DNA of 64,000 nucleotides, taken from NCBI RefSeq assembly GCF_003172875.1, contig NZ_QGKM01000007.1, positions 1 through 64,000 of the forward strand, written 5' to 3'. Shown in pieces: positions 8,376-17,449 of this stretch (position 1 is the first letter of the stretch; each line of letters begins with the position of its first letter). Source of the stretch: Leucothrix pacifica. GTDB lineage: Bacteria; Pseudomonadota; Gammaproteobacteria; Thiotrichales; Thiotrichaceae. The notes below the pieces were generated by a model. It was not told the DNA's origin and searched no databases. It worked only from the letters and a program-made list of their open reading frames with translations. The position numbers and the translations under genes were made by a program.

Positions 8376-9863
8376 ATGAGCACACAATTACCGATGTTTC
8401 AGTTATATATCGATGGCCAATGGACGGATGGCAGCACCGGACAAACCATGAGCAGCATCAACCCTGCCACCGGCGAGGCGTGGGCAAACTTTGCCTGCAC
8501 CAGTAAGGAAGATGTCAATCGCGCCATTAGCGCTGCACGTCGGGCACTCAATGAAGGTGAGTGGCCAGCAATGACCGCCACACAGCGCGGGAAATTGCTG
8601 TACAAATTAGCGGATTTAATCGAAGAACACGCGCAAGCACTCGGTGAATTAGAAACCAAAGACAGCGGGAAATTACTGGCTGAAACCAAAATGCAAACTG
8701 GTTATGTCGCGGACTACTACCGCTATTACGCCGGTCTCGCTGACAAGATTCAGGGTGCAACCTTACCGATTGATAAGCCGGACATGCACGTCTTTACCTC
8801 ACGCGAACCGATTGGTGTGGTGGCTGCGATTGTGCCATGGAATGCACAGATGTTTTTAACCGCTACAAAGCTTGGACCAGCTTTAGCGGCAGGCTGCACG
8901 GTGGTACTTAAAGCCTCAGAAATCTCACCGGTTTCTATGCTGGAATTTGCACGTTTAATTGAGCAGGCAGGCTTTCCGGCAGGTGTGGTATCAGTGATTA
9001 CCGGTGATGCTGAGAACTGTGCAATTCCACTGACTAGTCACCCGGATATTGACCGTATTGCTTTCACTGGTGGCCCTGATACAGCGCGTCATGTGGTACG
9101 CAACTCAGCGAATAACTTTGCCGTCACTACACTGGAATTAGGCGGCAAGTCACCGATTCTGGTGTTTGATGATGCAGATTTAGACAGTGCAGCGAATGGC
9201 CTAATTGCCGGTAATTTCGGAGCATCCGGTCAGTCTTGTGTGGCAGGTTCGCGTGCTTTTGTGCAGCGCTCGGTGAAAGACAAACTCATCGCCCTGATTA
9301 AAGAAAAAGCAGCGTCTATTGTTATAGGTGATCCGCTGGATGCCAACAGTCATGTCGGACCACTTTGCACTGAAACACAGGTTGAGCGCATTGAAGACAC
9401 ACTAGAAAAAGCCCAAGCGCAGGGAGCCAATATTGTGTTTGGTGGCATGCGTCCTGAAGGCTTGGAGCAGGGCAATTACTTTAGCCCGACACTAGTGGAG
9501 TGCCCTGATGACCAAACTGAAACGCTGACCGTTGAGATGTTTGGGCCGGTGATGTCAATCGTGCCGTTTGATAACGAAGACGAAGCCATTGCCATGGCCA
9601 ATGACAGTGTTTACGGGCTTGGTTCAGGCATCTTTACGCAGAACTTGGCACGGGCACACCGTGTGTCAAAGAAGATTAAGGCAGGGATTTGCTGGGTAAA
9701 TACGTATCGGGCGATATCACCAATTGCGCCATTTGGGGGTTATGGTGACTCCGGTTATGGGCGTGAGGCAGGGTTAGATGCGGTGTTGGATTACACCAAT
9801 ACTAAAACGACCTGGATTAATACCTCGGATGCGCCGATGGCTAATCCGTTTGTGATGCGGTGA
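8376..9863 (+). CDS. NAD(P)-dependent aldehyde dehydrogenase
   Basis: A 495-residue ALDH-superfamily enzyme of normal length. The general base Glu254 is in TLELGGKSP and the catalytic Cys288 in GQSCVAG; the cofactor-binding segment PWNAQMFLTATKLGPALAAGC and the C-terminal FGGYGDSGYGREAG are present. It would convert an aldehyde released by the monooxygenase/hydrolase steps into a carboxylate for central metabolism. Last gene of the operon, 26 bp after the monooxygenase, with an AGGAG ribosome-binding site. General sequence style is that of betaine-/semialdehyde-type ALDHs; the actual aldehyde is unknown. Confidence 0.94.
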   Translation: MSTQLPMFQLYIDGQWTDGSTGQTMSSINPATGEAWANFACTSKEDVNRAISAARRALNEGEWPAMTATQRGKLLYKLADLIEEHAQALGELETKDSGKLLAETKMQTGYVADYYRYYAGLADKIQGATLPIDKPDMHVFTSREPIGVVAAIVPWNAQMFLTATKLGPALAAGCTVVLKASEISPVSMLEFARLIEQAGFPAGVVSVITGDAENCAIPLTSHPDIDRIAFTGGPDTARHVVRNSANNFAVTTLELGGKSPILVFDDADLDSAANGLIAGNFGASGQSCVAGSRAFVQRSVKDKLIALIKEKAASIVIGDPLDANSHVGPLCTETQVERIEDTLEKAQAQGANIVFGGMRPEGLEQGNYFSPTLVECPDDQTETLTVEMFGPVMSIVPFDNEDEAIAMANDSVYGLGSGIFTQNLARAHRVSKKIKAGICWVNTYRAISPIAPFGGYGDSGYGREAGLDAVLDYTNTKTTWINTSDAPMANPFVMR

Positions 9864-9896
9864 AGTAAAAACTCCCACAGCTGCTAGCGCTTATTG

Positions 9897-10058
9897 ATGA
9901 TGTCGCCAGTGCTGGCTGCAGTGTTATTACTCCCCATTTACATACTGTCAGACATTGTCAGTGAGAAGGTGTTTTTCTTAGCGGTGCAATTAGCCCTGTT
10001 TGCGATTTCATTGAAACCTGTTTATGGCGGGTCTGTAGGGTTATTCGGTGCTAACTAA
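9897..10058 (+). pseudogene. internally deleted TauE/SafE-type permease remnant
   Basis: A 53-codon frame starting with two ATGs. Its first half (MSPVLAAVLLLPIYILSDIV) looks like an internal helix of sulfite-exporter TauE/SafE permeases. Its second half (FLAVQLALFAISLKPVYGG) looks like their last helix, so the middle and ends of a roughly 250-residue protein would be missing. It follows the aldehyde dehydrogenase by 33 bp and may once have been the operon's exporter. No other TauE pieces were found nearby. The resemblance was judged by eye, and a chance hydrophobic frame is possible. Confidence 0.35.
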
Positions 10059-10140
10059 TAGTGATAGAAACCTAATCTTGTAAGCTCGCCTATGCTATCT
10101 TCTGCTCTTGCTAGCTACTCTTCCAGGGACTTAACACTTC

Positions 10141-10806
10141 ATGCAAAACACACTGACACCCTCAGGTTCCAGACGCTCCCAGTTACTTCTGGTCTTTGGC
10201 GTCGTTTTACTATTACTAGTCATTTATGCGCTAACTTTTAGTTTAGATGCATCAGGCAGAGATTTTTGGCTGAGTGAAGGGGGGATTGTTGAGAGCTTGT
10301 CAGCACTGGGCTATTTCGTCTGCGCGGCACTTATGCTCCTGATGGGAGGTTGGCATTATGTAAAGAAATATCATTATCTTTTCATGCTGGTGCTGCTATT
10401 TGGCATGCGTGAGCTGGATTTTGATAAACGCTTCACTACCATGGGGATTTTTAAAAGTAAGTTCTATGCCAGTAGCGATGTACCAATGATTGAAAAAGTT
10501 ATTGGTTTAATCGTTATCGCCATCTTTTTCTATATTGTTTTTCGTCTGGTCAAAAACCATCTAAAAGACTTCATCACGGGTGTATTGCGCTTTTCTCCGG
10601 CTCATTTGGCAGTCTTTTTTGCCATGTCCTTTATTTTTATTTCAAAGACTCTGGATGGTATTGCCCGAAAACTCGGTGGCTTTGGTATTACTATTGAACA
10701 GAGTGCGTCTGTTTATTTCCAAGCACTGGAAGAGATTTTAGAAATGGGTATTCCTGTCTTGCTAATGCTATCGGTTTACCTGTTTTTATCACGCCATAAA
10801 CAGTAA
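10141..10806 (+). CDS. uncharacterised multi-pass membrane protein
   Basis: A 221-residue protein I do not recognise. It shows five or six hydrophobic segments, at about residues 15-35, 55-72, 78-88, 118-138, 155-172 and 198-213. Between them lie a charged loop (RELDFDKRFTTMGIFKSKFY) and an ESLSALGYFVCAALMLL segment. The RELDFDKRF stretch is the most conserved-looking soluble part. It has its own leader (9864-10140) and is followed by the converging ahpF gene. No functional inference is possible from context. Confidence 0.75.
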   Translation: MQNTLTPSGSRRSQLLLVFGVVLLLLVIYALTFSLDASGRDFWLSEGGIVESLSALGYFVCAALMLLMGGWHYVKKYHYLFMLVLLFGMRELDFDKRFTTMGIFKSKFYASSDVPMIEKVIGLIVIAIFFYIVFRLVKNHLKDFITGVLRFSPAHLAVFFAMSFIFISKTLDGIARKLGGFGITIEQSASVYFQALEEILEMGIPVLLMLSVYLFLSRHKQ

Positions 10807-10839
10807 TTCCCACTTTCATTGTGGTAAATGATCAAGCAT

Positions 10840-10888
10840 AAAAAATGCGGCCTGTGGGTACCTAAGCTAAGGCAAACACAGACCGCAT
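10840..10888 (-). terminator. terminator of ahpCF region
   Basis: On the minus strand, downstream of the ahpF stop, ATGCGG-c-CTGTG (10845-10856) pairs with CACAG-a-CCGCAT (10877-10888). This makes an 11-bp stem with one internal mismatch and a 20-base loop, followed on the minus strand by a run of five T. Consistent with an intrinsic terminator, though the loop is long. Confidence 0.55.
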
Positions 10889-10909
10889 CGATTCAGTCAG
10901 TCGATCAGA

Positions 10910-12499
10910 TTAAGCCGCTTTAGTCACCGCTTCTTCTTCAGCAACCGGCGTACGCATCATGTAATCAAATGCGCCCAAGGCAGCGGTAGACCCCGCTCCC
11001 ATCGCAATAATGATCTGCTTGAACGGAACCGTTGTAGCATCACCAGCGGCAAACACACCCGGTACATTGGTTGCACCACGATCATTGATCACGATCTCAC
11101 CGCGCTGGCTAAGCTCAACACTGCCTTCAAGGAACTCGGTGTTCGGCACTAAACCAATCTGTACAAAGACACCTTCCAGTTCAATATCATGGCTTTCACC
11201 TGTCACACGGTCGGTGTAGGTCAAGCCAGAGACCTTCTCACCGTCACCAGTGATTTCAGTCGTCGCTGCTTCTTTGATGATCGTGATGTTAGACATTGAT
11301 TCTGCCTTACGAACCAATACCGCATCAGCCAGCAACTTATCTGCAAATTCCAGTACCGTGACATGACCCACGATACCCGCTAAGTCGATCGCCGCTTCAA
11401 TACCTGAGTTACCACCGCCGATAACAGCAACACGCTTGCCTTTAAACAAAGGGCCATCACAATGAGGGCAATAAGCAACTCCCTTACCAGTGTATTCCTT
11501 TTCACCAGGTACATTGATCTCCCTCCATCTTGCGCCTGTTGACAGAATGACTGAACGGCTTTTCAGTACCGCACCATTTTCCAGCTCAACCGATACTAAG
11601 CCACCAACTTGCTCCGCAGCCACCAGTTTACTGGCGGTTTGGTCGTTCATGATGTCTACATCGTAATCACGAACATGTTCTTCAAGGTGCGCAACAAGCT
11701 TTGGACCTTCGGTTTTCTTAACCGAGATAAAGTTCTCAATGCCGACCGTATCCAGTACCTGTCCACCAAAACGAGAGGTTACAATACCCGTACGGATGCC
11801 TTTACGGGCTGCATAAATTGCAGATGACGCACCAGCAGGGCCACCGCCTACGACTAATACATCGTAAGGTTCTTTTTCATTCAGCGCAGCCGCCTGACGC
11901 TTCGCTGCACCGGTATCAATCTTGTTAACGATCTTCGCTAAGCTGGTACGGCCTTGTGTAAACTGCTCACCATTCAGGAATACCGTTGGTACCGCCATGA
12001 CCTTGCGTGAATCAGCTTCCTCAGGGAAGACGCCACCATCGATCATCACGTGTGAAATATTCGGGTTAATCACTGCCATCATATTCAAGGCCTGAACCAC
12101 ATCAGGACAGTTTTGGCAGGTTAACGATATAAAGGTTTCGAATTTAAACTCACCTTCTAAATTGCGGATCTGCTCGATCAGCTCAGGTTCCACTTTCATG
12201 GTGTGGCCACCGCTGTGCAGTACCGCCAAAATCAACGAGGTAAACTCGTGACCCATTGGTACGCCTGCAAAGAAAATGCTGCTGTCAGAACCTTTACCTT
12301 GCACCTGTAATGACGGCGCTCGCTCGCCATTTGATCCCTCTTCAACACTGATCAACGAAGACAACTCCGCCATGTCGTTAGCAAGTGTTACCAGCTCTTT
12401 CGACTTGTCAGTATCGTTTGCAAATACTCGTAGCACGACATCAGTTTTTAGATTGCCAAATGTCTGCTTTAGCTGTTGTTGTATGTTTGAATCTAACAT
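10910..12499 (-). CDS. ahpF: alkyl hydroperoxide reductase subunit F
   Basis: A 529-residue flavoprotein that passes electrons from NADH to AhpC. The N-terminal tandem thioredoxin-like domain carries the CQNC dithiol (near 129-132). The FAD site [19 protein letters not shown] follows near 215, then the NAD site [10 protein letters not shown] and the second redox pair CPHC (near 345). It ends with [19 protein letters not shown], the FAD-clamping motif of thioredoxin-reductase-like enzymes. Length fits the family (about 520). It lies downstream of ahpC on the same strand with a 90-bp gap, the usual order. Confidence 0.97.
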   Translation of the reverse strand: MLDSNIQQQLKQTFGNLKTDVVLRVFANDTDKSKELVTLANDMAELSSLISVEEGSNGERAPSLQVQGKGSDSSIFFAGVPMGHEFTSLILAVLHSGGHTMKVEPELIEQIRNLEGEFKFETFISLTCQNCPDVVQALNMMAVINPNISHVMIDGGVFPEEADSRKVMAVPTVFLNGEQFTQGRTSLAKIVNKIDTGAAKRQAAALNEKEPYDVLVVGGGPAGASSAIYAARKGIRTGIVTSRFGGQVLDTVGIENFISVKKTEGPKLVAHLEEHVRDYDVDIMNDQTASKLVAAEQVGGLVSVELENGAVLKSRSVILSTGARWREINVPGEKEYTGKGVAYCPHCDGPLFKGKRVAVIGGGNSGIEAAIDLAGIVGHVTVLEFADKLLADAVLVRKAESMSNITIIKEAATTEITGDGEKVSGLTYTDRVTGESHDIELEGVFVQIGLVPNTEFLEGSVELSQRGEIVINDRGATNVPGVFAAGDATTVPFKQIIIAMGAGSTAALGAFDYMMRTPVAEEEAVTKAA

Positions 12500-12589
12500 T
12501 TTTATGACCTACTGATTGATGCTTAAAGTGGCTGCCCGACACGAGGAGGAGTATCGGGCTGCCTTTTTCTATTAGCGATTAACGCGCTA

Positions 12590-13153
12590 TTAGATCTTAC
12601 CTACTAGATCCAATGATGGCGCTAGTGTCTCTTCACCTGGTGTCCATGCAGCTGGGCAAACTTCATCAGGGTTAGCAGCGATGTGCTGTGCAGCCTGAAC
12701 TTTACGAACCAACTCAACCGCTGAACGACCGATACCCAGATCGTGGATCTCAGCAACTTTCACTTCACCTTCAGGGTTGATCACGAACGTACCACGTAGT
12801 GCCAGACCGTCTTCTTCGATCATTACGTCGAAGTTACGAGTGATTGCGCCTGTTGGATCGCCGATCATTGGATACTCGATCTTACCAATAGTGTCAGACG
12901 TGTCGTGCCATGCTTTGTGAGTGAAGTGAGTGTCAGTTGATACTGAGTAAACTTCAACGCCCATCTCTTTAAGCTGTGCGTAATGATCAGCAAGGTCACC
13001 TAGCTCAGTCGGACATACGAATGTGAAATCTGCAGGGTAGAAAAATACGATAGACCACTTACCCAGCATGTCCTGCTCTGATACATCAACAAACTCGCCG
13101 TTGTGGTAAGCCGTTGCTTTGAAAGGTGCTACTTTAGAGTTAATGATTGACAT
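12590..13153 (-). CDS. ahpC: alkyl hydroperoxide reductase subunit C (2-Cys peroxiredoxin)
   Basis: A 187-residue typical 2-Cys peroxiredoxin that reduces H2O2 and organic hydroperoxides. The peroxidatic Cys47 lies in FTFVCPTELGD and the resolving Cys in EVCPAAW near residue 165. The start has a strong AGGAG site. Codon use is noticeably more biased than in neighbouring genes, as expected for a highly expressed protein. It diverges from oxyR across a 169-bp gap containing a plausible OxyR site and is probably OxyR-activated together with ahpF. Confidence 0.98.
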   Translation of the reverse strand: MSIINSKVAPFKATAYHNGEFVDVSEQDMLGKWSIVFFYPADFTFVCPTELGDLADHYAQLKEMGVEVYSVSTDTHFTHKAWHDTSDTIGKIEYPMIGDPTGAITRNFDVMIEEDGLALRGTFVINPEGEVKVAEIHDLGIGRSAVELVRKVQAAQHIAANPDEVCPAAWTPGEETLAPSLDLVGKI

Positions 13154-13235
13154 AATTGTCTCCTGTTAAATGAAAATTGTTACGGGTTTCTATAAAATCT
13201 GGGAGTATATTATCCCCACCCCATAAATAGATAAA

Positions 13236-13272
13236 GTCACTTGAATCTATCTTTGCGATTGATATCATCTAT
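13236..13272. promoter_or_regulatory. candidate OxyR binding site
   Basis: Between ahpC and oxyR, CTAT at 13247, ATTG (one change from ATAG) at 13258 and CTAT at 13269 are spaced exactly 11 bases apart. This matches three of the four half-sites of the ATAG/CTAT OxyR consensus; the fourth position (13236) is poor. The site lies within the shared promoter gap, as expected for OxyR control of ahpC and its own gene. Confidence 0.45.
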
Positions 13273-13322
13273 TGATATACCGTCAACGATTATATATCAA
13301 CTTCATAGAGTGAGATAACTTT

Positions 13323-14225
13323 GTGGTTAAATTACGCGATTTAGAATACTTAGATGCTATTGAACGCTATAAGCACTTTGGTAAAGCAGCCGATGCCTGT
13401 CATGTCAGTCAACCCACCTTAAGTGCTCAAATCAGAAAACTGGAAGAACAACTGGGCCTGACATTAGTTGAACGACATCCCAGAAACGTTATGCTGACAA
13501 AAGCCGGTGCCTTACTCACTGAGCAAGCCCGCAAAGTACTCAACAGCGCCAAAGAGTTTGAAACCGCTGCTAAAAACCTGGCTGACCCTCTCGCGGGTGA
13601 TTTACATATTGGTCTGATTCCCACCCTGGCACCTTATTTGTTACCACAGATTATGCCTGCGCTGACCAAGTCCATGCCTAATGTGAATTTGTTTCTTTAT
13701 GAGAAGCAGACAAAAACTCTGCTAGAGGATCTCGACAACGGCGCGATGGATATCCTGATACTGCCGTGGCTTGATGATGAAATGAAACGTTTTGACCGCT
13801 ATAAACTCATGGATGAGCCGTTAGTACTGGCTGCACCACCCGACCACGCAGTTAGCCAAAAATCGCCTCTGACACTGGACGATTTAAAGGATGAAACGAT
13901 TCTTACTCTGGAAGATGGTCACTGTCTGAGAGATCAGGCCATGGGCTATTGTTTCATCGCAGGTGCTGAGGAGGATAAGCGCTTTAAAGCAACCAGTCTG
14001 GAGACTCTGCGCTATATGGTCGCCAGTGGCTCAGGCGTGACTTTAATGCCTAAACTGGCAGTCATGAATCAAGCAGAATCCGACATGATTTGTTATCGTG
14101 AATTTGCAGAACCCCAACCAACACGCGAGATTGCAGCGGTTATCCGGGCAAATTACCCAAGAATGGAGGCCGTGCGAAAGTTAGTGTCGACCATCAAGGC
14201 ACTGGATTTATTTAAATCCGCTTAG
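13323..14225 (+). CDS. oxyR: hydrogen-peroxide sensor OxyR (LysR family)
   Basis: A 300-residue LysR-type regulator. The N-terminal HTH contains FGKAADACHVSQPTLSAQIRKLEEQLG. The redox-sensing cysteines are in LEDGHCLRDQAMGYC, nine residues apart as in E. coli Cys199/Cys208, which separates OxyR from generic LysR proteins. Oxidation to a disulfide activates transcription of peroxide-defence genes. The start codon is GTG (or the TTG just before) and follows GAGTGAGAT. Divergence from ahpC supports the assignment. Confidence 0.96.
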   Translation: MVKLRDLEYLDAIERYKHFGKAADACHVSQPTLSAQIRKLEEQLGLTLVERHPRNVMLTKAGALLTEQARKVLNSAKEFETAAKNLADPLAGDLHIGLIPTLAPYLLPQIMPALTKSMPNVNLFLYEKQTKTLLEDLDNGAMDILILPWLDDEMKRFDRYKLMDEPLVLAAPPDHAVSQKSPLTLDDLKDETILTLEDGHCLRDQAMGYCFIAGAEEDKRFKATSLETLRYMVASGSGVTLMPKLAVMNQAESDMICYREFAEPQPTREIAAVIRANYPRMEAVRKLVSTIKALDLFKSA

Positions 14226-14250
14226 TTACTACTATCATCAGGAACCTCAA

Positions 14251-14646
14251 ATGTTCGGATTACTACTATTTTTCGTTGCGCTGTTTGCCAGCATCACATC
14301 AATCACCGTTTTGTATCGCCGCAAACCTTATAAAACGCTAACACCTGAAAAACCACGCATCGTCTTTTTCCCAAAGTACTTGGCAAGTTATCAGCGTGAT
14401 GATGCGGATGTTGAGCACACCATTACCCAGTTGGGGTTCTCAAGAGACCCGCTGACCGGTTTGTATAGACGTGGCTTGGTACGTTCCGGATTGACCACCA
14501 AATCAGTCAAACTCACTATTTCAGTGGATCGCGAGAAGAAGGAGATAGCGGTTTACTCTACTTTTTTCGGTATTTTATTGGATAACGGCGACCTCTGGCA
14601 GGTTACTCATGACATCGTTAACGGCTTAGAGCCCCAGCCTGACTAA
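14251..14646 (+). CDS. hypothetical membrane-anchored protein
   Basis: A 131-residue protein of unknown function. Residues 1-22 form one hydrophobic segment (LLLFFVALFASITSITVLY), followed by a basic stretch (RRKPYK) and a soluble domain of about 100 residues. The topology suggests an inner-membrane anchor with the soluble part in the cytoplasm (positive-inside rule). Phrases such as ITQLGFSRDPLTGLYRRGLV and STFFGILLDNGDLWQ have no motif I recognise. It sits 25 bp after oxyR and 68 bp before the MscS gene, on the same strand. Confidence 0.7.
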   Translation: MFGLLLFFVALFASITSITVLYRRKPYKTLTPEKPRIVFFPKYLASYQRDDADVEHTITQLGFSRDPLTGLYRRGLVRSGLTTKSVKLTISVDREKKEIAVYSTFFGILLDNGDLWQVTHDIVNGLEPQPD

Positions 14647-14713
14647 ATGCAAGCTGATATAAACTGCACTGACACCAGCGATACCATCTCCCCAAGACAC
14701 TTAAGGATCAACA

Positions 14714-15580
14714 ATGGAACCGATTTCAATCTTACTCACCCAACTGCGTGATATGGTTCGTGAAACCATTGCTTTGTTACCGCAGCTAATGATTGCTGTT
14801 TTAGTGATGGTGCTCACATACTTTGCCGCCTCATTGGTCCGTCGACTGGTGCGTCGCATCTTCAGAAACAGTCGTCTGCGCGCCAGTCTGGTGAATCTCA
14901 TCGTGATTCTTTCCTCCATGGGCGTTTGGGTGCTCGGCATCATGGTGGCCGCGATCATCGCGTTTCCAAACCTCACCCCCACCAAAATGCTTGCCGGACT
15001 CGGTATTGGTTCGGTCGCCATCGGATTTGCCTTCAAAGACGTTTTCGAAAACTTTTTAGCCGGAATCATAATCCTGTTGCGCCGCGAGATGCGTATTAAC
15101 GATTATATCGAGTGTGTAGGCCTGGAAGGTAAAGTGGAGAATATACTGGTGAGAGAAACGCATGTTCGGCAAGCAGATGGCCAATTGGTGATTATCCCCA
15201 ACAGCATGCTGTTTAAAAATCCGGTCACAATTCGCACGGATCTTGACCAGCGCCGAACAACCATTATCTGTGGTGTCGCCTATGGAGAAGATATCGAGCA
15301 ATCCCGCTCAGTGATTCGCGAAGCTGTCCTGAGTTGCCCGAGTGTGGCCAGTGATAGCAAGCCCGTGCAGATATTTGCACAAGAATTCGCAGACTCTTCA
15401 ATCAACTTTGAAGTGACCTGGTGGACAGGCTCTAAGCCACTGGATATTCGTCAGTCACGCGATGAAGTGATTCAGTCGATTAAGTCTGCTCTGGATCAGG
15501 CGAATATTGAAATTCCATTCCCGTATCGCACGCTGACATTTAATGAGTCATTAAAAATCGACACACAATCCGACAGCTAA
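14714..15580 (+). CDS. small-conductance mechanosensitive channel (MscS family)
   Basis: A 288-residue MscS-type channel. Three hydrophobic segments (about 20-40, 60-85, 92-125) precede the beta domain. The pore-lining TM3 is ...MLAGLGIGSVAIGFAFKDVFENFLAGIIILL, with the Gly/Ala packing pattern of MscS, followed by the NSMLFKNPV segment of the beta domain. The length equals that of E. coli MscS. It should open on membrane tension during hypo-osmotic shock and release solutes. It begins a same-strand run with the antiporter (36-bp gap) and DUF2254 gene. Confidence 0.94.
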   Translation: MEPISILLTQLRDMVRETIALLPQLMIAVLVMVLTYFAASLVRRLVRRIFRNSRLRASLVNLIVILSSMGVWVLGIMVAAIIAFPNLTPTKMLAGLGIGSVAIGFAFKDVFENFLAGIIILLRREMRINDYIECVGLEGKVENILVRETHVRQADGQLVIIPNSMLFKNPVTIRTDLDQRRTTIICGVAYGEDIEQSRSVIREAVLSCPSVASDSKPVQIFAQEFADSSINFEVTWWTGSKPLDIRQSRDEVIQSIKSALDQANIEIPFPYRTLTFNESLKIDTQSDS

Positions 15581-15616
15581 ACACCCATAGCACTTTATTA
15601 AGGAGCTACAGTCACT

Positions 15617-17449
15617 ATGCATCATCATGTCGCCGAACTTATCGCCTCTATTCTTATCGTTGGTATCGCCTTGCAATGGGTGGGTTGGCGTTTAAAAATT
15701 CCCGCACTGATATTGCTGATTGCGGCTGGCTTTATTATGGGACCAATCACCGGCTGGCTAAAACCCACCGAGGACTTTGGTGAGTTGCTACAACCCATGG
15801 TGTCATTAAGTGTAGCGGTGATTCTGTTTGAAGGTGGCCTGAGCTTGCAGTGGCATGAGTTTAAGAAAAACTCACGTGTCATCTACCGCTTGGTGACGTG
15901 GAGCGTTGTGATCACCTTTGGGACAGGTAGTCTGGCAGCGCACTATCTGCTCGGGCTATCCTGGCCGGTGGCGTTAGTCTTTGGTGCCATCATTATCGTG
16001 ACAGGACCGACGGTCATCATGCCGCTACTGAAACAAGCGAATCTGCGCAAGCAACCCTCATCGCTCCTGCGCTGGGAAGGTATTGTCAATGACCCTATCG
16101 GTGCCTTACTTGTGGTACTGATTTACGGCTATTACGTGTTATCGGAAAGTGATGCCTTAGCCATCAACATAGCCAGTGGTTTATTGATTAGCCTAGTGGT
16201 GGCATCCGCACTTGGCGTCGGCGTAGGACTTTTGTTAGCCCGCGCGTTTCGTCAGGGAAAAGTGCCGGAATACTTAAAATCCCCTTTGATACTGATCGCA
16301 GTATTACTGGTATATACCTTATGTAATCGCGTACAAAGTGAGGCAGGATTACTGGCTACAACCATACTAGGTATTACACTGGCAAACCAACAACTTAATA
16401 CCCTGCATGAGCTGAAACGTTTTAAAGAATACGTAACGATTCTGCTGGTTTCATCGACCTTTATCGTACTCACGGCAGACATCAATCCGGAGATTTTGCA
16501 ACGTTTGGGCTGGCAGAGTTGGTTATTACTGGCGCTGGTTATTTTTGTATTTCGTCCGCTGTCGATTTATCTGTCGACAATAGGTACTGATATCAATAAA
16601 AAAGACAGAATGCTGATTGCATGGATTGCCCCCCGAGGCATTGTGGCGGCAGCCGTTGCCGGACTATTCGGCGCGGAGTTAACCGACAAAGGTTATGAGG
16701 GTGCAGAGCTGTTACTGCCATTGATTTTTGCCTTGATCATACTCACCGTGGTGATGCATGGCTTAAGTATTGGCTGGGTGGCGCGAAAACTTGGACTCGC
16801 TTCTTCTCATCCGGATGGTGTCATGATTGTCGGTGCTTCATCGTGGAGTACCGCATTGGCGAATGAGCTGCATAAAAATGATATCCCTGTAGTGCTGATC
16901 GATACCAATTGGGACGCGCTGAAAGCTGCCAGAATGAATAATATTCCCACGCACTATGGTGAAGTCTTATCCGAACGAACCGAGGAAGTGCTGGAGCTCT
17001 CACACATCACTAAGCTGCTGGCAGTCACACCCAATGAAGCCTATAACACGCTGATCTGTAGTCGCTTCGGGCCTGAGCTGGGTCATCGCCATGTTTACCA
17101 GATGGGTTGGAAAGCGGATACCGGTCGCGGCACTAACAAAGCCACAGAAGGTAAGTTACCGAGTCAGTCAATTCGCGGTGAAACACTGTTTGGTGAGGCT
17201 ATTTACTACAACGATTTCGCACAGTCGTTTAAGGATGGCTGGCAGTTTGAAAGTACCGGTTTATCTGAGCAATACACACTTGAAAACCTCACCAGTGACA
17301 AACCCGAAGCCACTGAATTAATCGCGGCCATTGACGAGTCAGGTAACATCGTTTTTTACCCATGGGATGAGAACTTAGACACTCAAACGTTCAAACAGAT
17401 CATCAGCTTTGTTCCTCAGGACAACAATACAAAACAGGGTGATGCATGA
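15617..17449 (+). CDS. cation:proton antiporter, CPA1/NhaP type with TrkA-N domain
   Basis: A 610-residue transporter. About 12 transmembrane helices span residues 1-395, with FEGGLSL (near 75) and the charged VNDPIGALLV of CPA1 antiporters, whose Asp is the ion-binding residue. Residues about 400-505 form a TrkA-N/RCK nucleotide-binding domain (GVMIVGASSWSTALANELHKNDIPVVLIDTN), and the last 100 residues are an unassigned cytoplasmic tail. It exchanges Na+ or K+ for H+; the RCK domain suggests gating by NAD(H) or a related ligand. It overlaps the next gene by ATGA. Confidence 0.93.
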   Translation: MHHHVAELIASILIVGIALQWVGWRLKIPALILLIAAGFIMGPITGWLKPTEDFGELLQPMVSLSVAVILFEGGLSLQWHEFKKNSRVIYRLVTWSVVITFGTGSLAAHYLLGLSWPVALVFGAIIIVTGPTVIMPLLKQANLRKQPSSLLRWEGIVNDPIGALLVVLIYGYYVLSESDALAINIASGLLISLVVASALGVGVGLLLARAFRQGKVPEYLKSPLILIAVLLVYTLCNRVQSEAGLLATTILGITLANQQLNTLHELKRFKEYVTILLVSSTFIVLTADINPEILQRLGWQSWLLLALVIFVFRPLSIYLSTIGTDINKKDRMLIAWIAPRGIVAAAVAGLFGAELTDKGYEGAELLLPLIFALIILTVVMHGLSIGWVARKLGLASSHPDGVMIVGASSWSTALANELHKNDIPVVLIDTNWDALKAARMNNIPTHYGEVLSERTEEVLELSHITKLLAVTPNEAYNTLICSRFGPELGHRHVYQMGWKADTGRGTNKATEGKLPSQSIRGETLFGEAIYYNDFAQSFKDGWQFESTGLSEQYTLENLTSDKPEATELIAAIDESGNIVFYPWDENLDTQTFKQIISFVPQDNNTKQGDA

